NCBI GenBank assembly: GCA_964443275.1
Contig: CAYUCE010000020.1
Span: 1 to 32,478, forward strand
Source: CAYUCE01 sp964443275
GTDB taxonomy: Bacteria > Bipolaricaulota > Bipolaricaulia > CAYUCE01
DNA: 32,478 nucleotides
Direction of reading: 5' to 3'
Under the pieces are notes generated by a model that ran no database searches, was not told the origin of the DNA, and saw nothing but the letters and a program-made list of their open reading frames with translations. Both the position numbers and the translations under genes were made by a program. Below, piece after piece: positions 1 through 7,962 of the stretch. Position 1 is the first letter of the stretch; each line of letters starts with the position of its first letter.

Positions 1-8
1 GTTCGAAG

Positions 9-159
9 CTAGGGGATCATTTCACAAATAGTTGGGAGGTGTTGGTTTCCGGTTGCCTGCATACCCAACCCTACGAATTCATTGGTACCATTATATGTAG
101 GGAATGGCCTCTGTGCCATTCCTATCAACGTGCTAATCAATTGTGAAACGCTCTACTAG
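9..159. repeat. MITE-like dispersed repeat, copy 1 (151 bp)
   Basis: This block recurs at 18540-18690 with the same length of 151 bp and only scattered differences. Its ends form imperfect 19-bp terminal inverted repeats at 9-27 and 141-159: both begin CTAG and share TTTCACAA after a 7-base variable stretch. Inside is a hairpin with stem GGAATGGC (101-108), loop CTCTGT (109-114) and stem GCCATTCC (115-122), preceded by CCCTAC/GTAGGG arms. No protein is encoded. Equal length, terminal inverted repeats and dispersed copies fit a small non-autonomous mobile element. Its position just before a promoter means it could also act as a transcription boundary; that part is inference. Confidence 0.75.
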
Positions 160-170
160 GGGTCTGCCTA

Positions 171-199
171 TTGACTTCTAGAAAAATTTCTATTATATT
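171..199 (+). promoter_or_regulatory. Candidate sigma70 promoter upstream of aspartate kinase
   Basis: TTGACT at 171-176 and TATATT at 194-199 are separated by 17 bases. Transcription would start near 206, giving a leader of about 317 nt before the aspartate kinase start codon. The promoter begins 12 bp after the right end of the MITE-like repeat. Confidence 0.5.
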
Positions 200-522
200 A
201 CTACCTAGAAATATCATGAAATATGAGTTAAAAGCCGAGCTAATAGTCAATAAGGTAGGGGAGAAAGCTAGCAGGACTTATATTTCTATGATGCTCACCA
301 TGGGGGATCTCCCCCAACAATAAACCATCCTTTTTATATCATCTTTATTTCCGTTCTCATCTCATTAAATTAACTTAATAGCAAAAATTTATTGAAGTAA
401 CTGTTCTGTATGTAAAAGACCATCTGACTCCAACTAAAAAACTACAAAAACCAGAACATTTATGGACACCGGATAGAAGCTGGTTAAACGGTATCTGGTA
501 ATAACTATCTGAGGAGTGTGAA
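200..522 (+). other. Non-coding leader before aspartate kinase
   Basis: This 323-bp stretch lies between the candidate promoter and the aspartate kinase start. It contains a short GC hairpin, GGGGG (302-306), loop ATCT, CCCCC (311-315). It also contains a possible 35-codon ORF from an ATG at 216 to TAA at 321-323, which has no convincing ribosome binding site. No lysine riboswitch or T-box core could be recognised. A long leader before a gene of amino-acid biosynthesis could be regulatory, but the sequence alone does not show how. Confidence 0.35.
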
Positions 523-1920
523 ATGATTATTTCAAAATTTGGGGGCACCTCGCTTGGAGATGCCCATAGAATATCCGAGGTTGTTAGGATAATCGAGGAA
601 AATAGTGCTAACCAGGTGCAGGTAGTGGTGCTTTCAGCCATGGGAAAAACCACGGATCATTTGAATAAAGCTGCTTCTTATGCTGAAATTAACGATAAAA
701 ACGGGTTAAAGAGTATGCTGGATAAAATTGCTACAAAACACATGAAGACTATAAAAGATTTAAACGTCAATAGAGACGATATCAAGGTGCGAATATCTGA
801 TTACTTGACTCAATTAAAGTCTATCTGTGACCAGGTATGTAAACGAAGAACCCTCCTGCCCCCCATAAAGGATCAAATACTCTCCTTCGGGGAGAGATTA
901 ATAGTCCACATAGTATCTGCGCTACTCAATCAAAAGGGGGTGAAGGCCAAACCGCTAGAAGCGGATAGCTTAATTTTAACTGATTCTAACTGGGGATTTG
1001 CCAACCCCCAAATAGAAGAGAGTAATGATAGGATAAGAAGGTGTTTAGAACCCTTGCTCAGGGAGGGTGTTACCCCTATTTTAACCGGATTTATTGGGGG
1101 CAATTCTTGGGGAGAGATTACTACTTTAGGACGAGGAGGAAGTGACTATACCGCCTCCTTAGTAGGATGTGCTCTAGATTGTGAAGAGATCATTATATAC
1201 ACGGATGTGGACGGAGTAATGACTGCGGATCCACAGGTGGTGCCTAACGCCTCTAGATTACCATTTGTTTCCTATGAAGAGATGGCCGGATTAGCGATAT
1301 TCGGGGCTGATATGTTACATCCAAAGTCTATCACCACAGCCTGGGATAAGAAGATACCAATACGGATAAAAAATACCTTTAATTTAGGTAATCCGGGTAC
1401 ATTGGTCAGTGAAAAAACTTCTGATTATCCTCCCGTAAAAGCGGTAACTTCTTTAAAAAACTATTCCCTTCTGTTTTCAGAAGGTCAAGATATGTATGAA
1501 ATTTTTAATACCTCGAAGAATTTATTTAAGTGTTTGGAGCGAAACGGAGCTAATCCAATGCTTCTTTCATATTCTCCGGTTCGCTCGCGTTTATGCTTTG
1601 TGTTTAAGGGTGGCCTTAATGGGAAAGCACCCGATATGGTAAATCAAAGTTGGCTAAAAGATTCTGAAGCTTGTGCGGTTTCAAACTATGATTATCACCG
1701 GCGAATGGGGATTATATCATTGGTGGGAAGTGGACTTAAAAAGTCGCCCCATTTATCTTACCGAATTTTTAGCTATTTGGAGGAAAGTGGAATATGTATC
1801 CTTTCCCTTATTCAGACCCCCTTTGATTCGAGCATTTCTTTTATAGTAGAGGGAAACAAGGTAGAAGAATCATTGTCAGTAATACACGATAATTTTTTGA
1901 GCAAAGAGAGAATATGGTGA
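523..1920 (+). CDS. lysC: Aspartate kinase (aspartokinase)
   Basis: The enzyme phosphorylates L-aspartate with ATP, the first cytoplasmic step towards lysine, threonine and methionine. The N-terminus carries the kinase signature KFGGTS at residues 5-10. The nucleotide/aspartate site GRGGSDYTA lies near 205 and is followed by YTDVDGVMTADP and the family stretch FGADMLHPKS. From about residue 300 two ACT-type regulatory domains follow, the second beginning near MGIISLVGSGL, so allosteric control by an end-product amino acid is expected. The length of 465 aa is normal for a monofunctional enzyme. The ATG start has GAGGAG 6 bases upstream. It stands alone after a long leader. Which amino acid inhibits it cannot be read here, and the paralog name (lysC, thrA-like or dapG) is a default choice. 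Confidence 0.93.
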   Translation: MIISKFGGTSLGDAHRISEVVRIIEENSANQVQVVVLSAMGKTTDHLNKAASYAEINDKNGLKSMLDKIATKHMKTIKDLNVNRDDIKVRISDYLTQLKSICDQVCKRRTLLPPIKDQILSFGERLIVHIVSALLNQKGVKAKPLEADSLILTDSNWGFANPQIEESNDRIRRCLEPLLREGVTPILTGFIGGNSWGEITTLGRGGSDYTASLVGCALDCEEIIIYTDVDGVMTADPQVVPNASRLPFVSYEEMAGLAIFGADMLHPKSITTAWDKKIPIRIKNTFNLGNPGTLVSEKTSDYPPVKAVTSLKNYSLLFSEGQDMYEIFNTSKNLFKCLERNGANPMLLSYSPVRSRLCFVFKGGLNGKAPDMVNQSWLKDSEACAVSNYDYHRRMGIISLVGSGLKKSPHLSYRIFSYLEESGICILSLIQTPFDSSISFIVEGNKVEESLSVIHDNFLSKERIW

Positions 1921-2063
1921 TTCATATAAAGTAGCAAAGCAGGCATAATGTATCTAATCAACCCGTTAAGAGGGAGATGTTTTCTAAAAACCCATCGATT
2001 TTTCAAACTCCGTTCAGGACTAGCTTCACGCAATATCAATATGTAAGATGGCACTTCATAAAT

Positions 2064-2092
2064 TTGACAAAATAGACAATTGGTGTTATAAT
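2064..2092 (+). promoter_or_regulatory. Consensus sigma70 promoter of the GntR gene
   Basis: TTGACA (2064-2069) and TATAAT (2087-2092) both match the consensus fully and are spaced by exactly 17 bp. Transcription should start near 2099, about 22 nt before the GntR start codon. A partial inverted repeat (CTTACTT ... AAGTATG) follows between the -10 box and the start codon and could be an autoregulatory operator; that is weak. Confidence 0.85.
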
Positions 2093-2120
2093 ACTCAATG
2101 CTTACTTCTAAAATATAAGT

Positions 2121-2771
2121 ATGATAAAAGCTATGAACAACTTGAAAACAAAGTCAAAGTCGGAGATATACAAAACCATCCGAGGTAGGATAGCCTTTTT
2201 AGAATATCAACCGGGTGAAGCTTTAAGAGAAGGTGAACTGGTCGATGAATTCGGTTGTTCCAGGACCCCGATCCGGGAAGCATTTATCCGTTTAAACGAT
2301 GAGGGGTTAGTAAACATTATCCCCCAAAGCGGTACTTACGTTAGTGAAGTCAATTTTAAAGACCTTAAAGAAAATTACAAAGTGCGGAAATACCTTATCA
2401 AATTGGCTGGTGAACTAGCTGCAGAAAACGCTACCTCTGAGGAAATAAATAGAATGGAAAATCTGCTGGAGGAAATGAAGCAGCAAACTGATCCGGAAGA
2501 GTTGATAAGAATGGATATTGAGTTTCATCGTCTAGTAAATGAAGCAACGCATAATAGTGTGTTAAAAAATATTCTAGATAGCTTAGAAATCCAAGCCGTG
2601 CGCATCTGGCTCTTCTCTGGGGATAGATCCTTTCTTTCTCAGTTCGTCAATGACTTCTCCCATTTTATAGATAATATAAAGAAAAGTGACCGACAAAAAT
2701 GCGTACAGATTTTAGAAGGGCATGTTCAGCAAACAATTGAACATATACAAGATGAATTGCGCAAACTTTGA
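2121..2771 (+). CDS. GntR-family transcriptional regulator, FadR/FCD subfamily
   Basis: This is a DNA-binding regulator that responds to a small carboxylate-type ligand. Residues about 12-75 form the winged helix-turn-helix; the recognition part is seen as FGCSRTPIREAFIRLNDEGL followed by the wing around PQSGTYV. The rest is an all-helical FCD ligand domain with the metal-binding type motif DIEFHRLVNEATHN near residue 130. The length of 216 aa is typical. No good Shine-Dalgarno precedes the ATG at 2121, and an in-frame ATG at 2133 is an alternative start. The acetamidase/formamidase gene begins 15 bp downstream, so the regulator probably controls that gene and the transporter behind it. The ligand is unknown. 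Confidence 0.9.
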   Translation: MIKAMNNLKTKSKSEIYKTIRGRIAFLEYQPGEALREGELVDEFGCSRTPIREAFIRLNDEGLVNIIPQSGTYVSEVNFKDLKENYKVRKYLIKLAGELAAENATSEEINRMENLLEEMKQQTDPEELIRMDIEFHRLVNEATHNSVLKNILDSLEIQAVRIWLFSGDRSFLSQFVNDFSHFIDNIKKSDRQKCVQILEGHVQQTIEHIQDELRKL

Positions 2772-2786
2772 AGACAGGAGGTTTAG

Positions 2787-3791
2787 ATGCCTACTCAACC
2801 GAATCGAAAAAGATTGAGTTATGAGGACTCTTGTCATTATCGTTTTGACCCAAGTATTAAACCAGCACTCAAGGTTGAACTAGATGAAGAATTTGAAGTA
2901 AAAATTCAGGATTCTTTATCTGGGAGGTGTAAGAAACCAGAAGATGCTATCAAAATGGCTGAACTTGAAGAATTCCATTATCATCCTGTAAAAACTAACC
3001 CTGTAACTGGGCCTGTATATATAGAAGGGGTTGATAGAGGTGACACTGTTGTAGTTGATATCATAGACATCATACCCGATGAAGATGGTTGGGTGGCTAA
3101 AATTCCCGGATTCGGTCAACTGGCAAATGATTCTAGATGGCCAGAAGGCAAGGGCCCAAATATTCGAAGAATTAAACATTTACCTGGACCAAGTGGAACA
3201 ACGTCAGATGGTAAAGCCCAATTTACTCGCGATGACTCAGACAAACCACCAATTGAATGGGACTTAGCTCCTTTCTTTGGAACAATTGGGCTTGCACCTG
3301 ATCGTGAGGCTATATCTAGTATCACAGGACCATATGCAGCAAATAAAGGAGGATTTGGAGGAAATCTCGACGTACGCGATGTCAAGAAAGGTTCAAAACT
3401 TTTACTTCCATCCTTTAATGAGGGAGGATTGCTTTCAGTAGGAGATATGCATGGGTCGCAGGGAGATGGGGAATGGTGTGGGATAGCCGATGAAGTTGCA
3501 GGACTAGGGATATTAAAATGTAGGGTTATCAAAGAAGCTATGATACCTTATTTGCGTATTATAAAAGAAGATAGTATTATTCAATTGAATAATGGACGGC
3601 CGTTAGAAAGGGCTCTAGATGAAGCCACTATCTGGTTGATGGTGTGGTTGTGCGAGGATTATGGCTTTGAAAAATTAGAATGCATAGATTTCCTTGCAAC
3701 GTGTCCAGATTTTAGATGCTCCGTGTATCAAAGTGTACCACCAGATCATTATACCATAGGAGCTGAAATATCTAGAAAATACCTTGATTGA
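2787..3791 (+). CDS. Acetamidase/formamidase family amidohydrolase
   Basis: Members of the FmdA/AmdA family hydrolyse short-chain amides such as formamide or acetamide to the acid and ammonia in the cytoplasm. The sequence shows the family's core: an early HYHP segment, the stretch GVDRGDTVVVDI near residue 75, GGNLDVRDVKKGSKLLLPSF near 190, and the conserved metal/active-site region VGDMHGSQGDGEWCG shortly after. The length of 334 aa fits. A strong AGGAGG at 2776-2781 precedes the ATG. It follows the GntR gene closely and precedes a peptide-type ABC transporter, so the transporter may import an amide or an amide-releasing compound. Some family members act on other amides, so the natural substrate is open. 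Confidence 0.88.
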   Translation: MPTQPNRKRLSYEDSCHYRFDPSIKPALKVELDEEFEVKIQDSLSGRCKKPEDAIKMAELEEFHYHPVKTNPVTGPVYIEGVDRGDTVVVDIIDIIPDEDGWVAKIPGFGQLANDSRWPEGKGPNIRRIKHLPGPSGTTSDGKAQFTRDDSDKPPIEWDLAPFFGTIGLAPDREAISSITGPYAANKGGFGGNLDVRDVKKGSKLLLPSFNEGGLLSVGDMHGSQGDGEWCGIADEVAGLGILKCRVIKEAMIPYLRIIKEDSIIQLNNGRPLERALDEATIWLMVWLCEDYGFEKLECIDFLATCPDFRCSVYQSVPPDHYTIGAEISRKYLD

Positions 3792-3936
3792 TATAATCGG
3801 GGGAATTATTAGGTGATAAACAAGAATTGTATCTTTTCCCTAGGAGGTGATAGGAGAATTGATAGATACTTATATATCGAATAACCCCATAACAGAGTAC
3901 CTTCACAGCTAGTTATAGTTTACCTAAGGAGGTTTT

Positions 3937-5721
3937 ATGAAAAAGATGCAGCTTAGTAGGTTTAGGATTATTTTGTTCCCAGCTTTACTTATGCTAGTGA
4001 TAACATCAGTTTTTGGTGTAGCTACACAAGAAGTGAGAAACCCAGATATGATAATTGATGTTCTTGCAAGTGGTCCTGACACACTAGAACCGGCTCACTG
4101 TTTTAGCCTTGAAGGGGAATTAGCCATCCGGCAAATGTATGAGAATTTAATTGCCTGGAAAGGTGAATCAATGACTGAATTTGAGCCAAGGGTCGCTGCT
4201 AAAGTGCCATCTAAAGAAAATGGTCTAATATCGGAGGATAATTTAACTTACACTTTCCCAATAAGGAAAGGAATAAAGTTCCACAATGGTGATGAATTAA
4301 CACCTGAAGATGTTGAGTATACCTTTGAAAGAAACATAGTTTTAGACCCCGTTGGAGGACCAATGGGGATGGTGATGAATGCACTTCTAGGCGTGTGGTC
4401 AACACGCGATGATGAAGGAAATATCCAGGTCACATTTGAGGAAATAGATAAATCAGTCGAAGTAGATGGAGATAACGTTGTATTTCATTTAAAACAACCG
4501 TCTCCTGGATGGCTGCAAATAATATCTCAAACCTGGGGAGCAATTCTTAACAAAGATTGGATGATCCAACATGGTAGTTGGCCAGGAACGAAAGAAACCT
4601 GGAAAGAATACAATAATCCACAAAGGGAAGAAATGATATTATTTGATAAAGCCATGGGAGCTGGTCCATATAAGCTTGTAAGATGGGAGAAAGATCAAGA
4701 AGTCGTTTTTGAATTCTTTGAGGATTATTTCAGAGGACTTGCAAAGATTCGGAAAGCGGTCATCAAAATTGTTCCTGAATGGTCAACAAGATTTTTAATG
4801 CTTAAAACAGGAGATGCTGATTTCGTCACTGTACCCAAACAGTTTGTAGAGCAAGTAAAAGAAGCTGAAGGAGTGAGAGTTAGAGAGGGTCTTGCAGCTC
4901 AGAAAATATTTGCTGTTATATTTAACCAACATGTAAAAACCGGTTCACATAAATATGTTGGAAGTGGTAAACTAGATGGGAATGGTGTACCTTACGACTT
5001 CTTTTCTAATCTGAAAATTCGAAAAGCTTTTAACTACGCCTTCGACTTCCAAACTTATATTGAAGATATATTCAAAGGTGACGCAAGACAACCAGTAGGT
5101 GCACTTCCATGGACTATGCCTTTTGTGAACCCTAATCAAGAAACTTACCACTTTGACTCTGAAAAAGCAGAGGAGCTTTTCAAGGAAGTATATGACGGAG
5201 AATTATGGGAAAAAGGTTTTAAATTGACTATGCCATACCCAACTGAACATATTGAGACAAAGGGTATGGTAGATGTTCTTAAATTTAATCTTAAAGAAAT
5301 AAACCCAAAATTTGACGTAGATACTATTCCTTTGACTTGGTCTGAATTTTACGCTGATCTCGCTCAGAAATTTACTGCGTTAGCACCTGTTTTATGGATA
5401 AATGACTATCCAGATCCAGCTAACTCATGTCAGGCTTGGATGGGGAGTCGTGGATACTACGGACAACATATGAGTTTAGGTGGAAAGTATGATAAATACT
5501 GTCATATGGGGGCTACTACAATAGATTATGATATTAGAAAAGAAGCATATGACAAAGTTCAAGAGCTTTCTTATGAAGACGCCGTTGCCATCTGGGGAGC
5601 TCAGCCAGAATTGTGGCATGTTTCAAGAACGTGGGTAAAAGGTTGGTCTCGTTATCCACCAATGTTTGCTATATTCGCCAACTATTATTACCAGTTGGAG
5701 AAAAAAGCAGATGATTCATAA
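3937..5721 (+). CDS. ABC transporter solute-binding protein, peptide/nickel (family 5) type
   Basis: This extracytoplasmic protein captures the substrate for a DppBC-type importer. An N-terminal signal peptide is visible: a positively charged start, a hydrophobic stretch to about residue 27, then a small-residue cleavage region around GVAT. No cysteine follows, so it is not a classical lipoprotein, which suggests a soluble periplasmic protein or another mode of retention. The mature part has the family 5 features: an early LDPAH-like LEPAHCF segment, YENLIAW, then FPIRKGIKFHNGDELTPEDVEYTFER in the signature region (split here as FPIRKGIKFHNG and DELTPEDVEYT). Length 594 aa, slightly long for the family. 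AAGGAGG precedes the ATG. Substrates of this family range from peptides to sugars and opines, so the ligand is undetermined. Confidence 0.9.
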   Translation: MKKMQLSRFRIILFPALLMLVITSVFGVATQEVRNPDMIIDVLASGPDTLEPAHCFSLEGELAIRQMYENLIAWKGESMTEFEPRVAAKVPSKENGLISEDNLTYTFPIRKGIKFHNGDELTPEDVEYTFERNIVLDPVGGPMGMVMNALLGVWSTRDDEGNIQVTFEEIDKSVEVDGDNVVFHLKQPSPGWLQIISQTWGAILNKDWMIQHGSWPGTKETWKEYNNPQREEMILFDKAMGAGPYKLVRWEKDQEVVFEFFEDYFRGLAKIRKAVIKIVPEWSTRFLMLKTGDADFVTVPKQFVEQVKEAEGVRVREGLAAQKIFAVIFNQHVKTGSHKYVGSGKLDGNGVPYDFFSNLKIRKAFNYAFDFQTYIEDIFKGDARQPVGALPWTMPFVNPNQETYHFDSEKAEELFKEVYDGELWEKGFKLTMPYPTEHIETKGMVDVLKFNLKEINPKFDVDTIPLTWSEFYADLAQKFTALAPVLWINDYPDPANSCQAWMGSRGYYGQHMSLGGKYDKYCHMGATTIDYDIRKEAYDKVQELSYEDAVAIWGAQPELWHVSRTWVKGWSRYPPMFAIFANYYYQLEKKADDS

Positions 5722-6049
5722 ACAAAAATATTGTTGAATTGAAGTTGTAAACAGCTCAACCAGGTAGGGTTAATTAACCCTACCTGGTTGATTTCTAACT
5801 ATTAGTTACTTATATTGCATATTAATTGTAAAAGATATTAGGATATCGGTAGCCTCTGAAATTGGATAAGTATAAGTTGTACAGGTACTTTGTGAATTAT
5901 CATGCTTGTTAGATATTAAATGTTGTTATGCCCGTAATCTCAAGTTAATTTGCTATATAAATGTGTTAAAGTGAGCTTAGGACAAATAGTAGGAACATAA
6001 ATTATTTTAATTATCATGAAAGGTTTTATGTTAATTAGAATATATAAAA
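5722..6049. other. Intergenic region between binding protein and permeases
   Basis: This 328-bp AT-rich gap holds the perfect palindrome at 5756-5791 and no gene that could be recognised. No clear consensus promoter was found before the permease gene; several TATA-like stretches exist but lack a matching -35 box. The gap probably sets a step-down in expression between the abundant binding protein and the permeases. Confidence 0.5.
5756..5791. terminator. 36-bp perfect palindrome, probable attenuating hairpin
   Basis: Eighteen bases from 5756 (TCAACCAGGTAGGGTTAA) are followed directly by their exact reverse complement to 5791, giving a perfect inverted repeat centred between 5773 and 5774. 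It starts 34 bp after the stop codon of the binding-protein gene. It lacks a long T tract (ATTTCTAA follows), so it is not a textbook intrinsic terminator. It may stabilise the upstream mRNA end or partly terminate transcription. Confidence 0.6.
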
Positions 6050-7081
6050 ATGATAGCATATATAATTAGAAGATTTGCTTTGATACCGATCGTTTTATTT
6101 GGTGCTACAATTCTAATATTTTCTATTTTGCAAATGATACCACCTTATCAGCGTGTCTTTGCGTATATTACAACTCCTGTTAGAGTTAAGGAAGCAGAAA
6201 TTGATGAATTGATCAGTCGCTATGGTCTTGATGATCCACTACCTATTCAGTATTTCAATTGGTTGAATAGGGTTTTTCATGGAGACCTTGGTTGGTCTCA
6301 AAGTGCAAAAATGCCTGTCGCTGATGCGATTATACAGTTCTTCCCAGCTACTTTAGAACTTGCACTATATGCTTTTTTACCTACGATAATGGTCGGTATT
6401 TGGCTAGGGGTTTTATCAGCAACCCACCATAATAATCCAATAGATCACATTACAAGAATTATATCTATTACGGGATGGTCTTTTCCTACATTTGTATTTG
6501 GAATATTTGTCCTTATGATTTTTTACGGAGGTTTAGATTGGTTACCACCGGAACGTTTGAGTAATTGGGCAAGTGAGATAGTTAACTCTGGCACCTTTAT
6601 TCGATATACACATCTTAATACGGTTGATGCACTCTTGAACGGAAAAATTCATATTTTTTTAGATTCCTTAAGACACATGATCGCTCCTATTTTAACGTTA
6701 TCATATGTAATGTGGGCTTTGATTCTTAGGATAATGCGTTCAAGTATGTTGGAGACTTTACGCAAGGATTATGTTACAACTGCACGTGCAAAAGGGTTAA
6801 AAGAAAAAATTGTGATTAACAAACATGCTAAAAGAAACGCATTATTGCCAGTTGTGACAGTAGGAGGAGAATCAGTTCTTTGGTTGTTCAATGGAGATGT
6901 TATAGCTGAAACAGTTTTCAATTACAAAGGTATTGGATTTTGGGCAGCTAAAGCTGCTGTGAGATTAGATGTTCCTGCAATTCTAGGCATAGCACTTTTA
7001 ACAGGGTTAATTCTTGTATTCACTAATCTTGTAATTGATATTTCATATGCATATCTCAATCCAGAGGTAAAGTTATCGTGA
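6050..7081 (+). CDS. ABC transporter permease, DppB/OppB-like
   Basis: This is one of two membrane subunits of a peptide/nickel-type importer. The N-terminus IIRRFALIPIVLFGATILIF is the first transmembrane helix with the family's basic lead. About six hydrophobic segments follow. The cytoplasmic coupling (EAA) loop that contacts the ATPase is visible near residue 230 as DYVTTARAKGLKEKIV, followed by KRNALLPVVT. The length of 343 aa is normal for DppB. The Shine-Dalgarno before ATG 6050 is poor. The last four bases overlap the next permease gene (GTGA), showing translational coupling. Substrate specificity depends on the binding protein. Confidence 0.93.
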   Translation: MIAYIIRRFALIPIVLFGATILIFSILQMIPPYQRVFAYITTPVRVKEAEIDELISRYGLDDPLPIQYFNWLNRVFHGDLGWSQSAKMPVADAIIQFFPATLELALYAFLPTIMVGIWLGVLSATHHNNPIDHITRIISITGWSFPTFVFGIFVLMIFYGGLDWLPPERLSNWASEIVNSGTFIRYTHLNTVDALLNGKIHIFLDSLRHMIAPILTLSYVMWALILRIMRSSMLETLRKDYVTTARAKGLKEKIVINKHAKRNALLPVVTVGGESVLWLFNGDVIAETVFNYKGIGFWAAKAAVRLDVPAILGIALLTGLILVFTNLVIDISYAYLNPEVKLS

Positions 7082-7947
7082 GAGTTGTTAAAAAAATGCT
7101 GAGAAACCCTGTTTCATTAATAGGGATTATTATTGTTATTTTTTTCTCTTGTATTGCAATTGTTGCACCTTGGCTTGCTCCTCCTAAACCAAATTATGAT
7201 CCATATGAAATCCCTCGAGATGGTTTTAGCAATACTCCAAGACCCCCTTCAAAAGAGCACCTCTTTGGTACTACACAAGGTCAATATGATATTTTCTATG
7301 GCATGGTTTGGGGAACCAGAACTGCTTTTCGAGTAGGTGTGCTAGTTGCCGGAAGTGTAACGATCATTGGTATTATTATAGGAACTATTTCAGCATACTA
7401 TGGTGGACTAATCGATGAATTTGTTATGCGAATCGTTGATATTTTCCTTTCATTTCCTTTTCTCATAGCAGCAATGACCCTTTCCACTGTTCTAGGTCGC
7501 AGTATAACTAACGTTATGATCGCGCTTATAGTTTTTGGCTGGATGTATTATGCACGATTGATGCGTAGCGAAGTTTTAGCAACGAAGCAACAAAGTTACG
7601 TTGAAGCTTCAAATGCATTAGGAGGAGGGGATTTCTGGATAATTCGTAAACATATCATATCAAATTCAATTTATTCCGTTTTAGTCAAGTTTACAATGGA
7701 TATTGGAACTATGGTCATATGGGCAGCCGCACTTAGTTTTTTAGGTGTAGGCGTCGAGGTAGGCTATGCAGATTGGGGACAAATGATTAACTTAGCTAGA
7801 AATTGGATTGTGGGCCCCTCATATGATCCATTCAAATATTGGTACACGGTTGTTTATCCAGGTAGCGCACTAGTTTTGTTCGTATTGGGCTGGAATTTAA
7901 TTGGAGATGCTTTCCGAGATGTTTTTGATCCAAAACTACAAACGTAA
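7078..7947 (+). CDS. ABC transporter permease, DppC/OppC-like
   Basis: This is the second membrane subunit of the importer. It starts with GTG at 7078, overlapping the upstream stop codon. A first helix lies at about residues 11-31 (SLIGIIIVIFFSCIAIVAPW), then a periplasmic loop with LFGTTQGQYD, the family's FGTD-like signature. The EAA loop reads SYVEASNALGGGDFWIIRKH near 178. The end, GDAFRDVFDPKL, matches the usual DppC C-terminus. Length 289 aa. Normally two ATPase genes (dppD, dppF) follow. None does here: 15 bp after the stop codon the remains of an insertion sequence begin. The ATPases may be supplied from elsewhere or were lost. Confidence 0.93.
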   Translation: MRVVKKMLRNPVSLIGIIIVIFFSCIAIVAPWLAPPKPNYDPYEIPRDGFSNTPRPPSKEHLFGTTQGQYDIFYGMVWGTRTAFRVGVLVAGSVTIIGIIIGTISAYYGGLIDEFVMRIVDIFLSFPFLIAAMTLSTVLGRSITNVMIALIVFGWMYYARLMRSEVLATKQQSYVEASNALGGGDFWIIRKHIISNSIYSVLVKFTMDIGTMVIWAAALSFLGVGVEVGYADWGQMINLARNWIVGPSYDPFKYWYTVVYPGSALVLFVLGWNLIGDAFRDVFDPKLQT

Positions 7948-7962
7948 TAGTAGTAATACTAG

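Noticed and set aside
230..300. AGCCGAGC and GGTAGGGGAG in the leader of aspartate kinase as a lysine riboswitch.
   Set aside because: The order and surrounding core of the L-box are not matched and the expected five-way junction helices could not be drawn.
216..323. 35-codon ORF in the leader before aspartate kinase.
   Set aside because: No ribosome binding site and no run of regulatory codons typical of an attenuator peptide.
383..501. Open frame ending TPDRSWLNGIW just before aspartate kinase.
   Set aside because: It has no start codon, stops directly precede it, and no family was recognised.
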